Shown here: positions 1 through 8,800 of the stretch, one piece after another
Layout: the number at the start of each line of letters is the position of its first letter
How positions within the stretch are numbered: the first letter of the stretch is position 1
Assembly (NCBI RefSeq): GCF_000967965.1
Contig: NZ_LACC01000017.1
Location: 101,167-165,166 of the forward strand
Source of the DNA: Pseudomonas fluorescens
Lineage (GTDB): Bacteria > Pseudomonadota > Gammaproteobacteria > Pseudomonadales > Pseudomonadaceae
DNA: 64,000 nt
Direction of reading: 5' to 3'
Notes under the pieces: model-generated
Database searches by the model: none
Told to the model about the DNA's origin: nothing
The model's input: the letters and a program-made list of their open reading frames with translations, nothing else
Position numbers and translations under genes: made by a program

Positions 1-466
1 ACAAGGCGATCTGCTGGCCGCTGAAGCGCTGGGTGCTGCCCAGGGACAGGCACAGCGTGCGGTCGCCTTCGAGCTGACAATTGAACTGGATTTCGTCGGC
101 CACCACATTCAGACGAAAGTAGCGCTGGTAATACTCGGTCAGCTCGAAGTGCTCCGGGGCCACCTCCGACAGGCGATACAGCCCGGTGCGCGACTGCTCG
201 CGGCAGGCGATGTAGAAGGGGTCGAGCAGGTACAGGCCGCGCAGGTAATCCTGGAACAACTGGTCGGGGCTGCCGTCCTCGCCGGGGCATTCGGCGAACA
301 CCTGGGGGCGCTGATCGGCGCTGAAAAGCAGCGCCACCCAGCTGTCGAAGGGCACGTACTGGTCCAGCAAGCGCACAAGCTGGGTCCAGAAGTTGGGCTT
401 GTCCAGGGCGTCGATCAGTTGCCCCACCGAGCGGTGCCAGGCGATGTCGTCCAACGAGAGTGTCAT
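1..466 (-). CDS. LuxR-type transcriptional regulator, N-terminal part (truncated by the window edge)
   Basis: This is an open frame from an ATG at 466 that runs off the left end of the window, giving about 155 residues. It begins MTLSLDDIAWHRSVGQLIDA and is rich in aromatic residues (FDSWVALLFSA, LLDPFYIACREQ, TEYYQRYFRLN). This resembles the N-terminal sensor half of pseudomonad LuxR-type regulators that sit beside catabolic genes. The helix-turn-helix half would lie outside the window, so the class is inferred from the N-terminus alone. It is transcribed away from the amidohydrolase at 591 across a 124-bp gap, the usual layout for a local regulator of that gene and the following permease. 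Confidence 0.6.
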   Translation of the reverse strand, partial: MTLSLDDIAWHRSVGQLIDALDKPNFWTQLVRLLDQYVPFDSWVALLFSADQRPQVFAECPGEDGSPDQLFQDYLRGLYLLDPFYIACREQSRTGLYRLSEVAPEHFELTEYYQRYFRLNVVADEIQFNCQLEGDRTLCLSLGSTQRFSGQQIAL

Positions 467-590
467 GCATCTACCCCTATCGTGTTACCCCAGCGGCGTA
501 ATTCCCCGCCCGGTTGCTTGCTGCGCATACTGGCGCACAGACACCGACCGGGCAATCTTTCTGCCGTCCGGCCCATAACAAGGAATACCC

Positions 591-1412
591 ATGAAGGTCG
601 AACTCGCCCAACTGGCAGGCCGTGACAACGATACGGCTTACAACCTCGAACGCACCCTGGCGGCGATGGCTGCGTGCGCAGCCGACACGCAGCTGATCCT
701 GTTCCCCGAAGGCCACTTGATGGGCTTCCCTTCGGCCGAGTCCGTGGCCGAGGTGGCCGAGGCGCTGGACGGCCCGTCCGTTAGTGCGGTAATCGCCGCC
801 GCCCGCCAGCGCAATATTGCCGTGGCCATCGGCATGGCCGAGAACGACAACGGCCGTTTCTACAACACCACGTTGCTGATCACTCCTGAAGGCATCGCGC
901 TGAAGTACCGCAAGACTCACTTGTGGGCCTCGGATCGCGGTGTCTACGAGGCGGGCGATCGCTACGCCACCTGCCTGTGGAACGGCGTGCGCGTGGGCCT
1001 GCTGATTTGCTACGACATCGAATTCCCCGAAAGCGCCCGCGCCCTGGCCCAACTGGGCGCCGAGCTGCTGATCGTCACCAACGGCAACATGGACCCGTAC
1101 GGCCCGACCCATCGCACCGCGATCATGGCCCGGGCCCAGGAAAACCAGGCGTTTGCGCTGATGGTCAACCGTGTGGAAACCGGCGATGACAATCTGCTGT
1201 TCGCCGGCGGCAGTGCACTGGTTGATCCGCTGGGCACCCTGTTATTCGAAGCCGGACGCGAGGAAGGGCAGTTTGCCGTTGAACTGGACCTGAACCAACT
1301 GACGACGGCGCGCCAGGATTATCGCTATCTGGATGATCAGCGGCTGAAGTTGCCGGGGGAGGTAGTTGAGCATGCGTCCGGATTGCGGGAGCTGCTGATT
1401 CCTGTGCGCTGA
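591..1412 (+). CDS. Nitrilase-superfamily carbon-nitrogen hydrolase
   Basis: This is a 273-residue cytosolic amidohydrolase. The catalytic triad of the superfamily is visible: Glu40 (LFPEGHL), Lys108 (YRKTHLW) and Cys140 (LLICYDIEFPE). The family hydrolyses linear amides, carbamoyl compounds or nitriles to an acid and ammonia through a thioester on the cysteine. The LLICYDIEFPE block resembles the aminovaleramidase (DavA) branch as I remember it, but identity with DavA looks low and the substrate is not established. An AAGGA lies about 6 bases before the ATG. The next gene on the same strand is a polyamine-type permease, which suggests uptake and deamidation of a small amine or amide. Confidence 0.85.
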   Translation: MKVELAQLAGRDNDTAYNLERTLAAMAACAADTQLILFPEGHLMGFPSAESVAEVAEALDGPSVSAVIAAARQRNIAVAIGMAENDNGRFYNTTLLITPEGIALKYRKTHLWASDRGVYEAGDRYATCLWNGVRVGLLICYDIEFPESARALAQLGAELLIVTNGNMDPYGPTHRTAIMARAQENQAFALMVNRVETGDDNLLFAGGSALVDPLGTLLFEAGREEGQFAVELDLNQLTTARQDYRYLDDQRLKLPGEVVEHASGLRELLIPVR

Positions 1413-1440
1413 TCCTGATTTCTTGTCGACCAGGATGACG

Positions 1441-1536
1441 CCATCGCGAGCAGGCTCGCTCCCACAGGGATCTGCAGTGGATTCAGATTTTGTAACCGAC
1501 ACAAAACCCTGTAGGAGCGAGCCTGCTCGCGATGAG
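1441..1536. repeat. REP pair (family A, inverted)
   Basis: Two inverted copies of the pseudomonad REP core GTAGGAGCGAGCCTGCTCGC face each other (about 1445-1467 and 1510-1532), forming a REP doublet between the amidohydrolase and the permease. Confidence 0.9.
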
Positions 1537-1645
1537 GTCCTCCCGGACAACACACCTGCCTGACCCAAGAACAACAACGCAACACCCGTAATTTGCGCCG
1601 AACTCGGCTCTGCCATAAATCCAATAAAATCCGGAGTAGTCGCTC

Positions 1646-2971
1646 ATGGCTCGTTTGCAACGCACCCTGTCACTGGGGTCGGTGGTGCTGTTTGGCATCG
1701 CCTACATGACGCCGATCATTGTGCTCGGCACCTTTGGCATCCTCGCCCAATCCACCGCCGGCATGGTGCCGGCCGCGTACCTCGCGGCGCTGGTGGCGAT
1801 GTTTTTCACCGCCATGAGCTACGGGCGCATGGCCTCGGCGTTCCCGGTGGCCGGCTCGGCCTACAGCTATGTGCGCAAGGCCATCAGCCCGAAACTCGGG
1901 TTCATCGCCGGTTGGGCGGTGCTGCTCGATTACCTGTTCCTGCCCATGGCGATCTGGCTGATCGGCGCGGCTTACCTCAACTCCGCATTCCCGGCAGTGC
2001 CACAGTGGATCTGGGTGCTGGCGTTCATCGGTATCACCAGCGCGATCAACATCGTCGGCCTGAAACTGGCCAATGGCATCAACGCCTTGCTGATGCTGGT
2101 GCAGTTCCTGGTGCTGATCGCCTTCGTCGCGTTGTGCGTGCATTACGTCGGCGGCGATGCGAGCACGCCGTTGTGGTCGATCAAACCGTTCTTCAACGGC
2201 GACATGCAGATGCCGCTGATCATGAGTGGCGCGGCCATCGCCTGCTACTCGTTCCTGGGCTTCGACGCGGTCAGCACCCTGACCGAAGAAACCCGCGATC
2301 CACGCCGCACCATTCCCCGGGCGATCATGCTGATCACCTTGATCGGCGGGCTGATTTTCGTCGGCGTGTCGTACTTCGTGCAGATTGCTCATCCGTCGTT
2401 CCAGTTCGACAACGTCGACTCGGCGGCCTATGAAATTGCCCGCAACATCGGTGGCGACCTGTTCGTGTCGATCTTCCTGATCGGCCTGATCGTCGGCCAA
2501 TTCGCCTCGGGGTTGTCGGCCCAGGCCAGCGGTTCGCGGCTGCTGTACGCCATGGGTCGCGACGGCGTGTTGCCGAAAGCGTTTTTCGGCACCTTGCACG
2601 AACGCTTCGGCACGCCGATCAACAGCATCCTGCTGTGCGCGGTGGTGGCGTTGCTGGCACTGAAACTGGACGTCACCACCTCGACCTCGTTCATCAACTT
2701 CGGCGCGTTCCTGGCCTTCAGCCTGGTCAACCTGTCGGTGATTTTCCATTACTGGATCGGTGGCGAGAAAAAAGGCCCGCGTGAGTTCGTGCTGTTCCTG
2801 CTGTTCCCGTTCATCGGCCTGGCAGCGGATTTGTGGCTGATGGTCAGCCTCGATCATCTGGCGGTGTACCTGGGGTTGAGCTGGCTGGCGATTGGCGTGG
2901 TGTACCTGGCAGTGTTGACCGGCGGTTTCCGTCGGCAGCCGCCAGAGATGGATTTCCAGGAAGCTGCATAA
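1646..2971 (+). CDS. APC-family amino acid/polyamine permease, PuuP-like
   Basis: This 441-residue inner-membrane transporter has about twelve hydrophobic segments. The N-terminal signature around residues 18-32 (GIAYMTPIIVLGTFG) and the stretch around GSAYSYVRKAISPKLGFIAG and WAVLLDYLFLPM match the PuuP/PlaP putrescine-importer branch as I recall it, so a polyamine or related monoamine is the best guess. A helix 6 motif (SFLGFDAVSTLTEETRDPRR) is typical of APC permeases. It probably works with the amidohydrolase upstream, although a REP doublet lies between them and could separate their transcripts. Substrate is inferred, not shown. Confidence 0.85.
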   Translation: MARLQRTLSLGSVVLFGIAYMTPIIVLGTFGILAQSTAGMVPAAYLAALVAMFFTAMSYGRMASAFPVAGSAYSYVRKAISPKLGFIAGWAVLLDYLFLPMAIWLIGAAYLNSAFPAVPQWIWVLAFIGITSAINIVGLKLANGINALLMLVQFLVLIAFVALCVHYVGGDASTPLWSIKPFFNGDMQMPLIMSGAAIACYSFLGFDAVSTLTEETRDPRRTIPRAIMLITLIGGLIFVGVSYFVQIAHPSFQFDNVDSAAYEIARNIGGDLFVSIFLIGLIVGQFASGLSAQASGSRLLYAMGRDGVLPKAFFGTLHERFGTPINSILLCAVVALLALKLDVTTSTSFINFGAFLAFSLVNLSVIFHYWIGGEKKGPREFVLFLLFPFIGLAADLWLMVSLDHLAVYLGLSWLAIGVVYLAVLTGGFRRQPPEMDFQEAA

Positions 2972-3055
2972 GTCTTTCTGCCTGAACCTGAGGCCTTTGC
3001 TCACGAGCGGCGGACATGTGATCCTTAGCGTTTTTGAGTCAAAGGCCTTTTGTTT

Positions 3056-3490
3056 ATGTCGACGTACTCCTCGCCAGCCTCCGGGATTATCCGCATCGCC
3101 GCCGCCCTGTTGATCGGCCCCGACGGCCGCACGCTGCTGGTGCGCAAGCGCGGCACCACGGCGTTCATGCAGCCGGGTGGCAAGATCGAGCCCCATGAAT
3201 TGCCGGTCCACGCCCTGGCCCGGGAGCTGGAAGAAGAGCTGGGTCTGGACATCGACCCGGCGCAGGCCGTTTACCTCGGTCACTTCTCGGCACCGGCCGC
3301 CAACGAGCCGGGTTTTGTCGTACATGCCGAGCTTTTTCAGCTGAACATAGATTCAGATGTCACCCCGGAGGCAGAGATCGAAGAAGTGATCTGGATCGAC
3401 CCGGCCACCGACGGCGATGTCACCTTGGCGCCATTGACACGGGACCTGATCCTGCCGTTTTATCGAGCATCGCTGACCGCGATCGCCTGA
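3056..3490 (+). CDS. NUDIX hydrolase
   Basis: The 144-residue protein contains a complete Nudix box at residues 42-64 (G-x5-E-x7-REL-EEE-LGL), the magnesium-binding diphosphate hydrolase motif. Members cleave nucleoside diphosphates linked to another moiety, such as oxidised dNTPs, NDP-sugars or dinucleotide polyphosphates; nothing here fixes the substrate. I chose the ATG at 3056. A TTG two codons upstream is possible but less likely, and the Shine-Dalgarno is weak (AAAGG). It forms a same-strand run with the LysE-type exporter (23-bp gap). Confidence 0.88.
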   Translation: MSTYSSPASGIIRIAAALLIGPDGRTLLVRKRGTTAFMQPGGKIEPHELPVHALARELEEELGLDIDPAQAVYLGHFSAPAANEPGFVVHAELFQLNIDSDVTPEAEIEEVIWIDPATDGDVTLAPLTRDLILPFYRASLTAIA

Positions 3491-3513
3491 TCATCACGCA
3501 AAGGACTTCGCCC

Positions 3514-4152
3514 ATGATCCCGCTTCAAGACCTGCTGATTTTTGCTGCTGCCGCGTTGCTGATGGTACTGACGCCGGGGCCGAACATGATCTACCTGATC
3601 TCCCGTTCGATCTGCCAGGGCCGCAAGGCCGGGGTGATCTCGCTGCTCGGGGTGGTTGCGGGTTTTTTCGTGCACCTGTTTGCTGCCGCCGCCGGTTTGA
3701 CCGCGGTGTTCCTGGCGGTGCCGATGGCCTATGAGCTGTTGAAGTGGGCCGGTGCGCTGTACCTGTTGTGGCTGGCCTGGCAGGCGGTCAAACCCGGTGC
3801 GCGTTCGCCGTTCGAGGCGCAGCAGTTGCCCCCGGATTCGTCGCGCAAGCTGATCACCATGGGCTTTCTGACCAGCGCCCTGAACCCGAAAATCGCGGTG
3901 TTCTATCTGTCGGTGTTTCCGCAGTTCATCACGCCGGAGCACGGTTCGGTGTTCAGCCAGAGCATCATCCTCGGCCTGACCCAGATCAGCGTCAGTTTCT
4001 GCGTCAACCTGCTGATCGCCATGTTTGCCGCGGGCATCGCCTCGTGGTTCGTCAGCAATCCGACCTGGCTGGCGATGCAGCGCTATTTCATGGGCTTCGT
4101 GTTGTCGGCGCTGGCGCTGCGGCTGATGCTTGAGCAAAAACGGATGGTCTGA
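3514..4152 (+). CDS. LysE-family amino acid exporter
   Basis: A 212-residue integral membrane protein with about six hydrophobic helices. The N-terminal motif TPGPNMIYLISRSICQGRKA (about residues 22-41), followed by GVISLLGVVAGFFVH, is diagnostic of the LysE/RhtB superfamily. These carriers export amino acids or derivatives such as homoserine, threonine or lysine across the inner membrane. It is followed after 2 bases by the GNAT gene, so the two are almost certainly cotranscribed. The exported substrate cannot be read from the sequence. Confidence 0.9.
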   Translation: MIPLQDLLIFAAAALLMVLTPGPNMIYLISRSICQGRKAGVISLLGVVAGFFVHLFAAAAGLTAVFLAVPMAYELLKWAGALYLLWLAWQAVKPGARSPFEAQQLPPDSSRKLITMGFLTSALNPKIAVFYLSVFPQFITPEHGSVFSQSIILGLTQISVSFCVNLLIAMFAAGIASWFVSNPTWLAMQRYFMGFVLSALALRLMLEQKRMV

Positions 4153-4154
4153 GG

Positions 4155-4652
4155 ATGTGGATCGAACGACTGGATGCCAGCCATGCCCTGGACTACCGGG
4201 CGCTGATGCTCGAAGCCTACGACCTGCACCCGCAGGCCTTCACATCGAGCGTGCGTGAGCGGGCGGCGATGCCGCTGAGCTGGTGGGAGTCGCGCCTGAG
4301 CGGCAAGCTGGACGTGGTACTCGGGGCGTTCGAAGAAGGCCGGTTGGCCGGCATCGTCGGCCTTGCGCTCGAGCCTCGGGAAAAGGCCCGGCACAAGGTG
4401 ACGCTGTTTGGCATGTATGTTTCACCGACGGTCCGCCAGCGCGGGCTCGGCCATCAACTGATTCAGGCGGCATTGGCCGAGGCGCGGAACCATGGGGGTT
4501 TGCGCCTGATCCAGTTGACCGTCACCGCCGGCAACGATGCCGCGTTCAACCTCTACCAGCGCTGCGGTTTCGTCCAGTTCGGCCTGGAACCGATGGCCGT
4601 GCGGGTGGAAGAGGATTACTTCGACAAGATCCACATGTGGCGCGAGCTCTGA
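4155..4652 (+). CDS. GNAT-family N-acetyltransferase
   Basis: This is a 165-residue cytosolic acetyltransferase. The acetyl-CoA pyrophosphate loop is RQRGLG at residues 94-99 (Q/RxxGxG/A), preceded by the beta strand KVTLFGMYV and followed by GHQLIQAAL. The C-terminal block NDAAFNLYQRCGFVQFG is the usual GNAT motif B region. The start codon lies within TGAGGATG at the end of the exporter gene, showing tight coupling. The acceptor is unknown; pairing with an exporter is consistent with detoxification of an amino-acid-like compound, but that is inference. Confidence 0.88.
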   Translation: MWIERLDASHALDYRALMLEAYDLHPQAFTSSVRERAAMPLSWWESRLSGKLDVVLGAFEEGRLAGIVGLALEPREKARHKVTLFGMYVSPTVRQRGLGHQLIQAALAEARNHGGLRLIQLTVTAGNDAAFNLYQRCGFVQFGLEPMAVRVEEDYFDKIHMWREL

Positions 4653-4685
4653 AATCACCGCAGATCCCCCTGTAGGAGCCGGTAT

Positions 4686-4817
4686 TTGTGGCGAGGGAGC
4701 TTGCTCCCGTTGGACTTCGAAGCAGTCCCGATACCATCCGCCACGGACTTTCAGTCAACACTCAAGAACATTTACGACTGCTGCGCAGCCGAGCGGGAGC
4801 AAGCTCCCTCGCCACAG
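4686..4817. repeat. REP pair (family B, inverted)
   Basis: Inverted copies of the second REP type, core TGTGGCGAGGGAGCTTGCTC, lie at about 4687-4710 and 4793-4817. They sit between the convergent GNAT and metR genes. Confidence 0.9.
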
Positions 4818-4835
4818 TGGACAGCATCTGACTTC

Positions 4836-5765
4836 TCAGCGAACTGCACTAACCCCATCCAGCGTCGAAAACGACGTGTCCTTGGCCGTCAGCAAGAAGT
4901 CGCGCATGTACGGCGCATCAAGCATGTCGGCGCGGATTGCCGCATACAGTGTGGCGAACAAACCTTTCTCCCCCAGCCGCTTGGCTTTCACATAGCCCCG
5001 CGAGCTGTATTCATGCAGTGCCCAATGGGGCATGCCGCACACGCCGCGACCGCTGGCCACCAGTTGCATCATCATCACCGTCAGTTCCGAGGTGCGGACC
5101 TGGGCCGGCTCGATGTCGGCGGGTTCGAGGAAGCGGGTGAAGATGTCCAGTCGGTCCCGTTCCACCGGGTAGGTGATCAGGGTTTCCGGGAGCAAGTCTT
5201 CGGGGACGATATAGGCCTTGCTGGCCAGGCGGTGCTGGTTGGCCACCGCGAGCATCGCTTCATAAGTGAACAGCGGGACATAGGTGATCCCGGCCAGATC
5301 CACCGGATCGGAGGTCACCACCAGGTCCAGATCGCCACGGGCCAGGGCCGGCAGCGGTGCGAAGGAGAACCCCGAGGCCAGGTCCAGCTCGACCTCTGGC
5401 CAGGCGTCGCGGAACTGGTCGATGGTCGGCATCAGCCACTGGAAGCAACTGTGGCATTCGATGGCCATGTGCAAGCGACCGGCGGTGCCCCCGGCCAGGC
5501 GACTGATGTCGCGCTCGGCGGCGCGCAGCAGCGGCAGGGTGGCGTCGGCCAGTTGCAGCAGGCGCAAACCGGCGCTGGTGAAACGCACCGGTTTGGTCTT
5601 GCGCACGAACAGCTGCATGCCCATGCGCTCCTCCAGCTCTTTGAACTGGTGGGACAGGGCTGACTGTGTCAGGTGCAGGCGATCGGCCGCATCCACCAGG
5701 CTGTCGGCTTCGCGCAGGGCGTGCAGGGTCTTGAGATGACGGATTTCAAGCACCGGGGGCTCCAT
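4836..5765 (-). CDS. metR: MetR, LysR-family regulator of methionine biosynthesis
   Basis: This 309-residue LysR-type regulator begins MEPPVLEIRHLKTLHALREA with a winged helix-turn-helix in residues 1-60 (AADRLHLTQSALSHQFKELE). The effector domain carries IECHSCFQWLMPTIDQFR, characteristic of MetR, which uses homocysteine as co-inducer and activates metE/metH-type genes. I start at 5765 rather than at an in-frame ATG at 5846, because the longer form adds 27 residues with no LysR similarity. metE is not adjacent here. The large toxin-like gene lies upstream on the same strand. Confidence 0.9.
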   Translation of the reverse strand: MEPPVLEIRHLKTLHALREADSLVDAADRLHLTQSALSHQFKELEERMGMQLFVRKTKPVRFTSAGLRLLQLADATLPLLRAAERDISRLAGGTAGRLHMAIECHSCFQWLMPTIDQFRDAWPEVELDLASGFSFAPLPALARGDLDLVVTSDPVDLAGITYVPLFTYEAMLAVANQHRLASKAYIVPEDLLPETLITYPVERDRLDIFTRFLEPADIEPAQVRTSELTVMMMQLVASGRGVCGMPHWALHEYSSRGYVKAKRLGEKGLFATLYAAIRADMLDAPYMRDFLLTAKDTSFSTLDGVSAVR

Positions 5766-5870
5766 GAGGAAAACTTGTCGATAAATCGAAAAGGTTGAGT
5801 TTGTCTCATGTTGGTGCCGCTGTCGACCACCAGCACGGCGGAGCACATTGCGTGCCCCGCCGTTGCTGCT

Positions 5871-8800
5871 TCACAGTGTGGAAAAGTGTTTGTTGCCCAG
5901 CGGTTTGCCGATGTCGCCGCGCCAGATCGCCTCGATCGTACCGCCACTGGCGGCCACGTCCTTCTGCCATTGCAGGCCCAGGTTGCGTTGTTCCGGCCGT
6001 TTCAGATGGCCTTTGACGAAGTCGCTGAACTGAGGCTTGGCCGAGGTGTAATGGAAGTGTGCGTACCATAGGGTTTGCGCCGGTTCGCTGCGCAGGTCGC
6101 GCACCTCGTACTCCTGGAGGAAATCCCGTCGTCCGTCTGCGCGTTTGCCCAGGTCGCGCAAACCGCCTTCCTTGCGGATATCCACCACGTGCTGTTCTAG
6201 CAGATAGTCCAGATAACCTTCGGTCGGGGTTTTGCTGTTCATGCTTTGATCGATGCGCAGGGTGCGCCCCGTGCGCAACATCTCATCCGCCCGATTGCGC
6301 AATTGCGGCGCTACGGTCTCGGCGGGGGACAACCGTTCGATGGCCTGGGCGCGCGTGATCAACTCTGTGGCCTCGCTGCTCATCATGTGTTCAAGGTCGA
6401 GGGGCAGCATGTTTTGCTGCGCATAGCCTTTGACTTTGTTGGTATAGGCGTCCGCAGCCCCCAGCCTTTTTCCGGCCTCTGTCAGCAGCGGCCTGACATC
6501 GGTCGGCAGCATCGGTTGCGCGGAGACAGCTGGTTCACTGAGGTGATATTTACCGGTGGAGCGGGGCAGCCAGGTTTCCGTACGGCCATCGACACCTTCA
6601 ATGGTGAAGCGCTTTTGCCGGGTGACTGCGTCGGTGCTGGCGATGCCGATCAACAACTGGTTGTCTTCGGTCTCGAACAACTGCTGTCCGGGCCGTCCTT
6701 CCTTGGGAACCACTGACGGGCGGGTCTTGATGGCATTGCGCGCGAAGTCTTCGACCCTGTCCAGATTGTCCAGAAATGCGCTGACTTGCTCCAGATCCAG
6801 GTGCTGCGAATAGCCGATGGTCCAGGCGCCCAACTGACGGCGGAACTCGCTATAGGCGGCCAGGCAGTCTTCGAGGACTTTGTTGCGCTGACTGACGGTG
6901 GCGCTCACCTGGGGCAGGTGATGTTGTGTCAGTAACACGCGGCCGACCTTGTTGCGGGCTGTTTTCAATTGCGTGTGGAAGTACATCCAGGACAGGTCGG
7001 TTACCGCGTCATAATGGGTGATGATTTCCAGGGTATGTGCCGTTTTCAGGTAGAAGTGATTGGCGTCGCTGAATTTTTCATTCACGGTCGTCATGTCCTG
7101 CGCCATCTTCGATTTTTGCATCCGGTTGGTGATCCGGCGGTTCCATCGATTGGCTTCCTCGACCGTCGTATGGAGCTGATCGAAGTCTTTGAGAAAGCCT
7201 TTGCGGACTTCCTTGCGCTGCGCCATGAGCTGCAAGTGCGCGGCGGTATCGGTGACCGGTGTGGTGTCTGAACGGGCGATCAACTGATCGATACGGTCGA
7301 GGTGCTCCAGCAGCCGTTCCTTGACCAGGGCGATCCGCCGTAACGAACGGTCGACGATGATCCAGGCGCAGCGGCTTTGAATATCCTCGATCTGCACGCG
7401 TTTGCGGCCATGGCTGTACAGCATCAGCTCATCGAGATTCAGGTATTGGGCCTGGGCAAGGTCGATATCGTTCGCGCAGGTGATATCGGCACGGGCGCGA
7501 AGGGTCGGGCGCTGCCGGGGTTCGAGGCCGAAGTAGTGCTCCAGCGTGACGTTGCTGCTGCGGGTCTGGGTATCAAGCCGTCGCGAGTAGGCGTCGGCGC
7601 TATTAGTCAGGGTCAACTGCCGACGCAAGGCCCGATCCGTCCACCAGCGTGGCAGCCAGCGGCGAATGGCGACCGGCCAGAGCGGGTCCAATCCATCGGC
7701 CATGTGCCCAAGCACCGCGCCACCCCCCACGCCGCCGCCTTCGATCACGGCGCCGTACACCGCGTAGTGGGTGTTCCAGTGGCCGGACTCATCCAGGGCA
7801 ACCGGCTGTTTGTAGGTCCGGCTGCTGGTGCCGCTCAAGCGCCAGCGGGGTGGTTTGCCTTCCAGCTCGATGCGATAGATTCGCCCCTGGCTGACCATAA
7901 AATGGCCGTCAGTGTGGCGATACACGTTGCGATAAATGCCTTCGGTGCCCGGTTGCAGGCCCGCGAGGGAAATCGGCTTTTCATATTCGTAACCGTTGAA
8001 GCGTTCCAGGGCACGTCGTGCCTGATGTCGCGTCGATACCTGCAAGGCGCGCGGGCTTTTGCCCAGCGCCCGCCACTGACGATTGCGCGTGACGGCGCGG
8101 GCCGCAACGGGCGCAGCGCTGGCACCCGGGAGAATGTCCATGGCCGCATCGATCAGCGACAACAGCACCGCTTCCACCTCGGCCAGGCCATGACCGACAT
8201 CACCGCGCAGGAAGGCCGCCACCGCCAGGTTGGCGCTGTTCCAGGCGTCGTACAGGGCAATGGTCGCACCGACGAAAGGCAGCATGCCCACGGCCATTTT
8301 CAGGTAGTTGAACATCGCGCCGGACTTCAGGGCGACTTGCTCCAGGTACAAGGCATCGTTGGAGCGCGATGTCATCCGATGGGCTTCGAGCAAGCGGCCC
8401 ATGTGCACGTTCAGCAGATGCGCCGCCAGGGAGGTGCTGGATGGCCAAGGCGTACCGACGCCGATCAGGCCGTCGAAGTTTCTCACTCTCGCCTCGTTGA
8501 TTCGGCTGACGTGATGGGCGAACTCTCCGGTCAAGGCCCGTCCGGCGAGATAGGTGACCATCGAGCTGCGCAGGCAATCGTTGAATAGCCGTATCCGCGC
8601 CTGCTCAAGGCTGTCGAACTGGCGCATAAACACACCGTCCGGGCTGTCCGGCAGGTAGAGCAGGGTCAGGCCACTGATCCGCTCGACAATGAAGGTCACA
8701 CCGGACAGGGTGCTCGACCCCTGGCCAGGGGTGTCGATGCCGCCTACTGTCAGGTGCGTCGGCAGCAGTTCGATGCGTTGGCCATGGGCGCTGAAGGCTT

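Noticed and set aside
1670..3325. 551-residue antisense frame opposite the APC permease and NUDIX genes
   Set aside because: Rich in Gln/His/Arg/Asp, as expected when the opposite strand of GC-rich pseudomonad genes is translated; the plus strand has clear family motifs and ribosome sites.
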